This document shows, piece after piece, positions 59,943 through 64,000 of a DNA stretch of 64,000 nt; position 1 is the stretch's first letter, and each line of letters opens with the position of its first letter. A program made the position numbers and the translations under genes. The notes below the pieces were generated by a model, which worked only from the letters and a program-made list of their open reading frames with translations, did not search any database and was not told the origin of the DNA. The stretch is from Theobroma cacao (Eukaryota; Streptophyta; Magnoliopsida; Malvales; Malvaceae), in contig NC_030851.1 of the NCBI RefSeq assembly GCF_000208745.1, positions 39,953,662-40,017,661 on the forward strand. Direction: 5' to 3'.

Positions 59943-60265
59943 TATTAGAAGTATTCAAGATGAATAAGCTTGAGATTTCTTGGAGGAACTCTGCACCAGG
60001 CCAATGACCATAGAACTAAAGAAGGGACAAAGAGACTTGGCAACACGAAGACACCAAAACGCAGAGTTTAAATAAAAGGGAAGGAGAGCCACCCCAAACA
60101 CTACATATCAAGCTCAGCTAAGGAGCAGCAACTTAATAAGCAACGCACTGTTTTGTATTTATAATTATTGTTTTAAAAGTTAGTTAGGTTAGTTATGATA
60201 TAATTAATTCTTTCTTTTCTTCTTTACTTAATTTTTAAGCTCTTGTATTTATAGCTCGTTTTACA
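59943..60265 (+). repeat. 3' LTR of copia element 2
   Basis: 323 bp, ends GCTCGTTTTACA; compared with the 5' LTR it has numerous base changes. Confidence 0.9.
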
Positions 60266-60359
60266 GAGCCCTGATGTGAATGAATAGAAAACATTCTCTC
60301 AGCCTTTTCAGCGCCGCTTGTCCTCTCTTCCTTGTCATATCCCCTTTTGACACCTTGCA

Positions 60360-60590
60360 CGTATTCAATGTTGGCATATTAGACACTTTCCCAGGGCTGC
60401 CAATGGTGCAGCTGGTACTCTGGCCAGAGAGGTGGTCCAAAGGCCGCATAATCTTCTGTGGATTAAACCTGAGGAACCATTGCCTCACCCAGATTTGTTT
60501 CTTAATGCATCAGGAGATGCTGAAAATGGCTTGGAAGTTTAGCCATCAGGACTGGCGCTTTTCATTTGGAGGTGATTATTTTTAGGCTCC
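60360..60590 (+). mobile_element. LINE fragment, end of RNase H domain
   Basis: From 60372 the frame reads WHIRHFPRAANGAAGTLARE, the W-x-I-R-H-x-x-R-x-x-N-x-x-A-x-x-L-A landmark that ends plant LINE RNase H. It continues the domain that stops at 54996. About 95 bp after the 3' LTR do not fit either element. Confidence 0.65.
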
Positions 60591-61113
60591 TTAAATGTAT
60601 GATCTGCTCTCTGTTTAGGTGCTGCATGCCTACGTTCTTTGTTGCGAAAATTTCTGCTGCTGGAATTGTTGCACAGCTTACTTTTGTACAGGGGTTTACG
60701 ATTTGGAGTTAGTTATTTTTGTTGTATAGATCGGTTGGCTTTCTGCTAGTTTGGGATAGACCTTAGTGTACAGGTTTTGTTTGGAAATTTGTGGGCGTTT
60801 TATGGAAGCGAGGTTATGCTGAACCCCTCCTTTTGTACAGCAACTTGACTATCTTTGCCATGAAAGAATTGTACAGGTATTTACGAAATGAAATCACATG
60901 CCTTCCAAAAAAATTCCATCCCCATCTTCCTAAAACACCTTGGCTGATTTTCTGGCGAAATTTGGAATTGATTTATACAAGTTCTGAGGAACTTATTTGA
61001 TTGAATATCGGCTATATCACCAAACATTTGGATAAAGAATCTACAAATACATTGACCTCTAAGCACTATATCATTCGTTGAAAACACTGCATTTTGGTTC
61101 TCAATATCAGAAG
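60591..61113. other. LINE 3' UTR-like sequence and MYB-E downstream flank
   Basis: T- and G-rich DNA with no gene, probably the LINE 3' UTR, then the likely 3' UTR of MYB-E. At 60941-60978 a frame reads LADFLAKFGIDLY, which may be another LINE remnant. Confidence 0.4.
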
Positions 61114-62986
61114 TTAGAAGACGGGAGAATCAGACGAGGAAGCATTCATGAACTTGAGTGTGGGATCCCAGTAGCTCCCATCATCCGCCATGCAGCCAAT
61201 GCTGCAACTTCCATTCGATATCTCTAGTTCCATTGATGAATATGAAGCTGGCACACCCACCAAGGTACCTGGTGAGTCCCCCATGAAATTTGCAATCACC
61301 TCATAATCATTGCCTTCCACATAAATACGGTCCACGAACCCTGCATCTTCTGTTGAGCACGTCCTCCCTTGCAATGCTTCATCGAATTCTTGCATTTGGT
61401 TAAACTTTTCACAACGTTTCCAATTACCTACGTCATCCAATTCGTCGCACGTATATGAATTCGTTGCAATGCAAGGTAAAAGAGTACCTTCGCCTGCTGC
61501 ATTTTGATTAATTCCAGCGGTTGGAACTTGAAACCCGCGATCGGAAAAGTTCGATATTGACCCCGGGGACTCGAGATCGTCACGGTCAGAGAAGTTAAAC
61601 ATGCCGGTGACCAAACCTTGCCATGCTTTGAGCAAGTCAAGGCACTTGGGTCTCGGTGTTAGACACCCGAACTGGGATTTTTTTGGTTGGACATGATTTG
61701 GCACTGCTGGTTTATTGTTCGATACGCCGGCGGACCTGGCTTCCGCTTCTAGGCGAGCCCTTTCCCACTGAGCCATGTGGCTTAAATTGGCGTCGATGCC
61801 GCCGTGACGGGTCGGGTAGCCAAGGGCATCGATTCGGGGCTTGTGGGTCTTAGGATCGATGCCCATTTTGATTAGCCTTTTCTTTAGATGAGTGTTCCAA
61901 TGGTTCTTGATCTCATTATCAGTTCTCTTCGGCAATTGAGCTGCTATAGCTGACCATCTAAATTAATTGACATCAAGAAAAAGGAAAATTATGAACTACG
62001 TAATCTTTAATTATCAGTTCTCTTTGAAAGCCGCACGCATGTTCTAAAATTTCCAAGCAAAATAAGAACAGAAATTTACTATCTGAAGCAGCTGTGCACG
62101 CGTATCGTTACTCAAAGCAAAAAAAATTAATGGCAGGGCAAGTTTTATAAGTGAAAAAAAAATTAATGAATCAGGATATGATTTCAGGTGGAGGGGAGTA
62201 ATAATCCTGATGATTGAATGGTATGGGTTGGAGTTCCAACCCCGTGACATGGGGAACTTGGGTGCCATCGTACACTTGGTTTTAGCACGTTCTTGGAAGT
62301 TTTCCTTCAGGATATAAATGCTGGTAAAGAAACTTGCTTTTACCTATAGCAAAGGAACAGAAACATGACACAAAAGGAGGATTCCTTTTGTTTTACCAAA
62401 AGTAAAACTTCTACAGAGACGGATCTTTCACCTGTTCCCGAGAAAAGCATGGAGTTGAACGATGGTCTGCTCTTCCTGTAAGCTGAACTTTCCTCTCTTG
62501 ATATCAGGTCTTAGGTAGTTGATCCACCTCAGTCTGCAGCTCTTGCGGCATCTCTTTAGTCCTGAACAAAGGGGGGAACCATATAAATCAGTACAGTACT
62601 AAGCTTTTCAGTGAAGAGGAAAAGGAATTGTTCATGGCCTGGGCGGGTTGCTTTATATTTCCTGTTTTATGTTCTGGGGTTTGCTCAAGACTTCTTCTAC
62701 ATAAATTTATCCAGCTTTTTTGGCTGACCAAAAATAAAAAAGAAAGGGTATTTGAAAGAAGAGCAAACTACACAGAAAAGGATAAATATTCTCTTACTGA
62801 AAGCAGTCTGATCATGATAAATTATAAAAAAGTTTCCACACAAACTTAACCACCTGCTTTCTCAGGCAAGGTACTCCAGCTGCCATGGCCATGTAGTTGA
62901 ATGTAAGCAGTGAGCTTTTGGTCTTCTTCAGCTGTCCAGGGTCCTCTCTTCAACCCTTCCTTTTCACAACACTTTGAGCTACCCAT
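61114..62986 (-). CDS. R2R3-MYB transcription factor, subgroup 9 (MIXTA/MYB106-like), copy E
   Basis: Exons on the minus strand are 62986-62854 (133 bp), 62561-62432 (130 bp) and 61957-61114; introns are 292 and 474 bp. The protein has 368 residues. It begins [21 protein letters not shown]2 reads [14 protein letters not shown] and then [12 protein letters not shown], where nearly all plant R2R3-MYBs have [12 protein letters not shown]: glycine is replaced by arginine in the R2 recognition-helix region. R3 is normal and ends [20 protein letters not shown]. Subgroup-9 motif reads [15 protein letters not shown] and then SAGVSNN, so the usual LVRESK is missing. [16 protein letters not shown] and the tail [19 protein letters not shown] are present. 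The frame is intact. DNA binding may be altered. Confidence 0.93.
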
Positions 62987-63084
62987 TTCCAAACTTGCAG
63001 TGATCACTAGGGAAGAGAAAAATGACAGTGTATAAGTTTAAGTTAGAGAAGGATATGCCTGAAGCCATGCATGAAAGGACAAGT

Positions 63085-63091
63085 TATATAA
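63085..63091 (-). promoter_or_regulatory. Candidate TATA box of MYB-E
   Basis: TATATAA-type sequence about 100 bp upstream of the MYB-E ATG (coding strand GTTTATATAACTTG). Confidence 0.55.
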
Positions 63092-64000
63092 ACTGAAACA
63101 GTGCCTAGGGGCACTGTGAAGGTAACCTAATAAATTACAACATAATACCAACTATATGTCGGCAGGTCCTACCATAATCATGAGCAATCTTCCTCAAATT
63201 AAAATCATGGCTATTTATTTGGTGAAAAAGTGGTCCTGAGATTCTTCTTTTTTTCTTTGGGAATTGAAGTTAAAGACTTCCAAATTGATTGGATCATTAA
63301 TCTATATCAAATTATGATACTAATACGATGCTTTCTTTTATTAAGGTTAAAGACTTGAATCAGTACAATATACTCTCTCTCTCTCTCTCCATTATTAATA
63401 TATGTCATACTTTTTTTAAAATAAAAAAAAAAAAGACCAGGTTGACATTGCATATGCTTAAACATCTTCAACCTAAAACCGCCATCGAATTTTCCTTTTG
63501 AATAAAATATATTATTGCTTCTTGGTGGTGGTGAAATAAATTTAAGTGGTCCTAAACGTAACCTTAGCAAGTGTCTGAGACCTAAGAGTACTGAAAGGAC
63601 AAATCGGTTGCCCTTCAAAAATGGTATGTGACTAGGTGAAAATCTAAATGGTCCCATAATGTTACTTTACTTGTGGTGTGTTGCTTTGATCTCTTTCATG
63701 TTAATAAATGTATCGTAACATGAAAGGGACGACTGAATCGTCTTGTAAATTGTATAACGTGTGATAATTGACTAGAAATGTCTATGAATGTGGTCCGACA
63801 AATCAAACCTGTTCGAACCTAGTTGTCCAACCTTAGTTTAAACCTGACTCAGCATCAGCCTACTAGGGGAGGAATGGCTTCTTATTCCTTTTAGAATAGC
63901 AAAGCATTTGTTTGCTTTTTCTTTTTCTTTTTTTTTTCTATTATAAAACTCGATACTTATTTACAAGCATGCTCTGTTCTTTTTGAATCTCAAGTTGATA
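63092..64000. other. Upstream region of MYB-E
   Basis: Promoter-side DNA with a (CT)n run near 63373-63388 and a poly-A/T stretch near 63412-63434. No gene is supported to the window's end. Confidence 0.5.

Larger units (their letters stand above)
54997..60265 (+). mobile_element. Ty1-copia LTR retrotransposon 2, decayed full-length
   Basis: LTRs are 54997-55321 and 59943-60265, starting TATTAGAAGTATTC (TA in place of TG in both) and ending CA. The primer site TGGTATCAGAGC is at 55322-55333 and a polypurine tract TTGAGGGGGAG ends at 59942. All copia domains are present in normal order but broken by stops and frame changes. Flanking 5-mers CCTTG and GAGCC do not match, so the original target duplication is lost or the ends were rearranged. 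The two LTRs differ at many positions, so this insertion is older than copia element 1. Confidence 0.93.

Noticed and set aside
54997..60265. Direct repeats of 323-325 bp considered as segmental duplication
   Set aside because: They bound a primer site, polypurine tract and copia domains, so they are LTRs.
60941..60978. LADFLAKFGIDLY considered a third RNase H end
   Set aside because: Too short and lacks the upstream R-H-x-x-R landmark; left as a note in the flank entry.

Overview
This is plant nuclear DNA, most likely from a dicot. It is AT-rich, the genes have GT-AG introns, and the space between them is filled with Ty1-copia retrotransposons, LINE pieces, hAT-, pogo- and PIF-like DNA elements and microsatellites. 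The protein families (mitochondrial bL32, GT37 fucosyltransferase, subgroup-9 R2R3-MYBs) and the tRNA-Met primer sites of the copia elements fit a eudicot. I cannot name the species from sequence alone.

Region 1 (1-7.6 kb) is gene-dense: a possible terminal exon of an unknown gene (63-169, +), a complete three-exon mitochondrial ribosomal protein bL32 gene (1213-2512, -), a two-exon xyloglucan-type alpha-1,2-fucosyltransferase (3190-5136, +) and a single-exon five-bladed beta-propeller glycosidase-like protein (6147-7595, +).

Region 2 (10.7-63 kb) is a head-to-tail array of five MIXTA/MYB106-type R2R3-MYB genes, all on the minus strand: A 10693-11900, B 24191-25960, C 32713-34869, D 48005-49696 and E 61114-62986. 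All share the 133/130-bp first two exons. A, B, C and E read through. D is a pseudogene with at least seven lesions, a retro-insertion in intron 2 and an Emigrant-type MITE 36 bp upstream of its ATG. A and B form one sequence subtype; C, D and E form another. Such proteins usually promote epidermal cell outgrowth and cuticle formation, so the array is probably a local expansion of epidermal regulators.

Region 3 is the mobile DNA between the MYBs. Main items: a hAT deletion derivative with 8-bp target duplication (8353-9333); a pogo/Lemi1-like element with a CENP-B-type DNA-binding remnant (13667-14484) whose internally deleted relative is the MITE next to MYB-D; a three-copy tandem repeat split by a TIR element at TTAA (17263-19289); a young Ty1-copia element (42365-46326) with an unbroken ORF from which the reverse transcriptase has been removed in frame, nested in a TIR element carrying a GC-rich repeat; a CGTG/CACG-rich TIR element (46869-47586); a TIR element carrying what looks like the N-terminus of an NRDE2-like host gene (53325-54480); and a decayed copia element (54997-60265) lying between two LINE RNase H pieces. 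Four short poly-T-headed insertions with 12-13 bp target duplications all face the minus strand.

All calls come from reading the sequence and from remembered family features. No database search or alignment was run.
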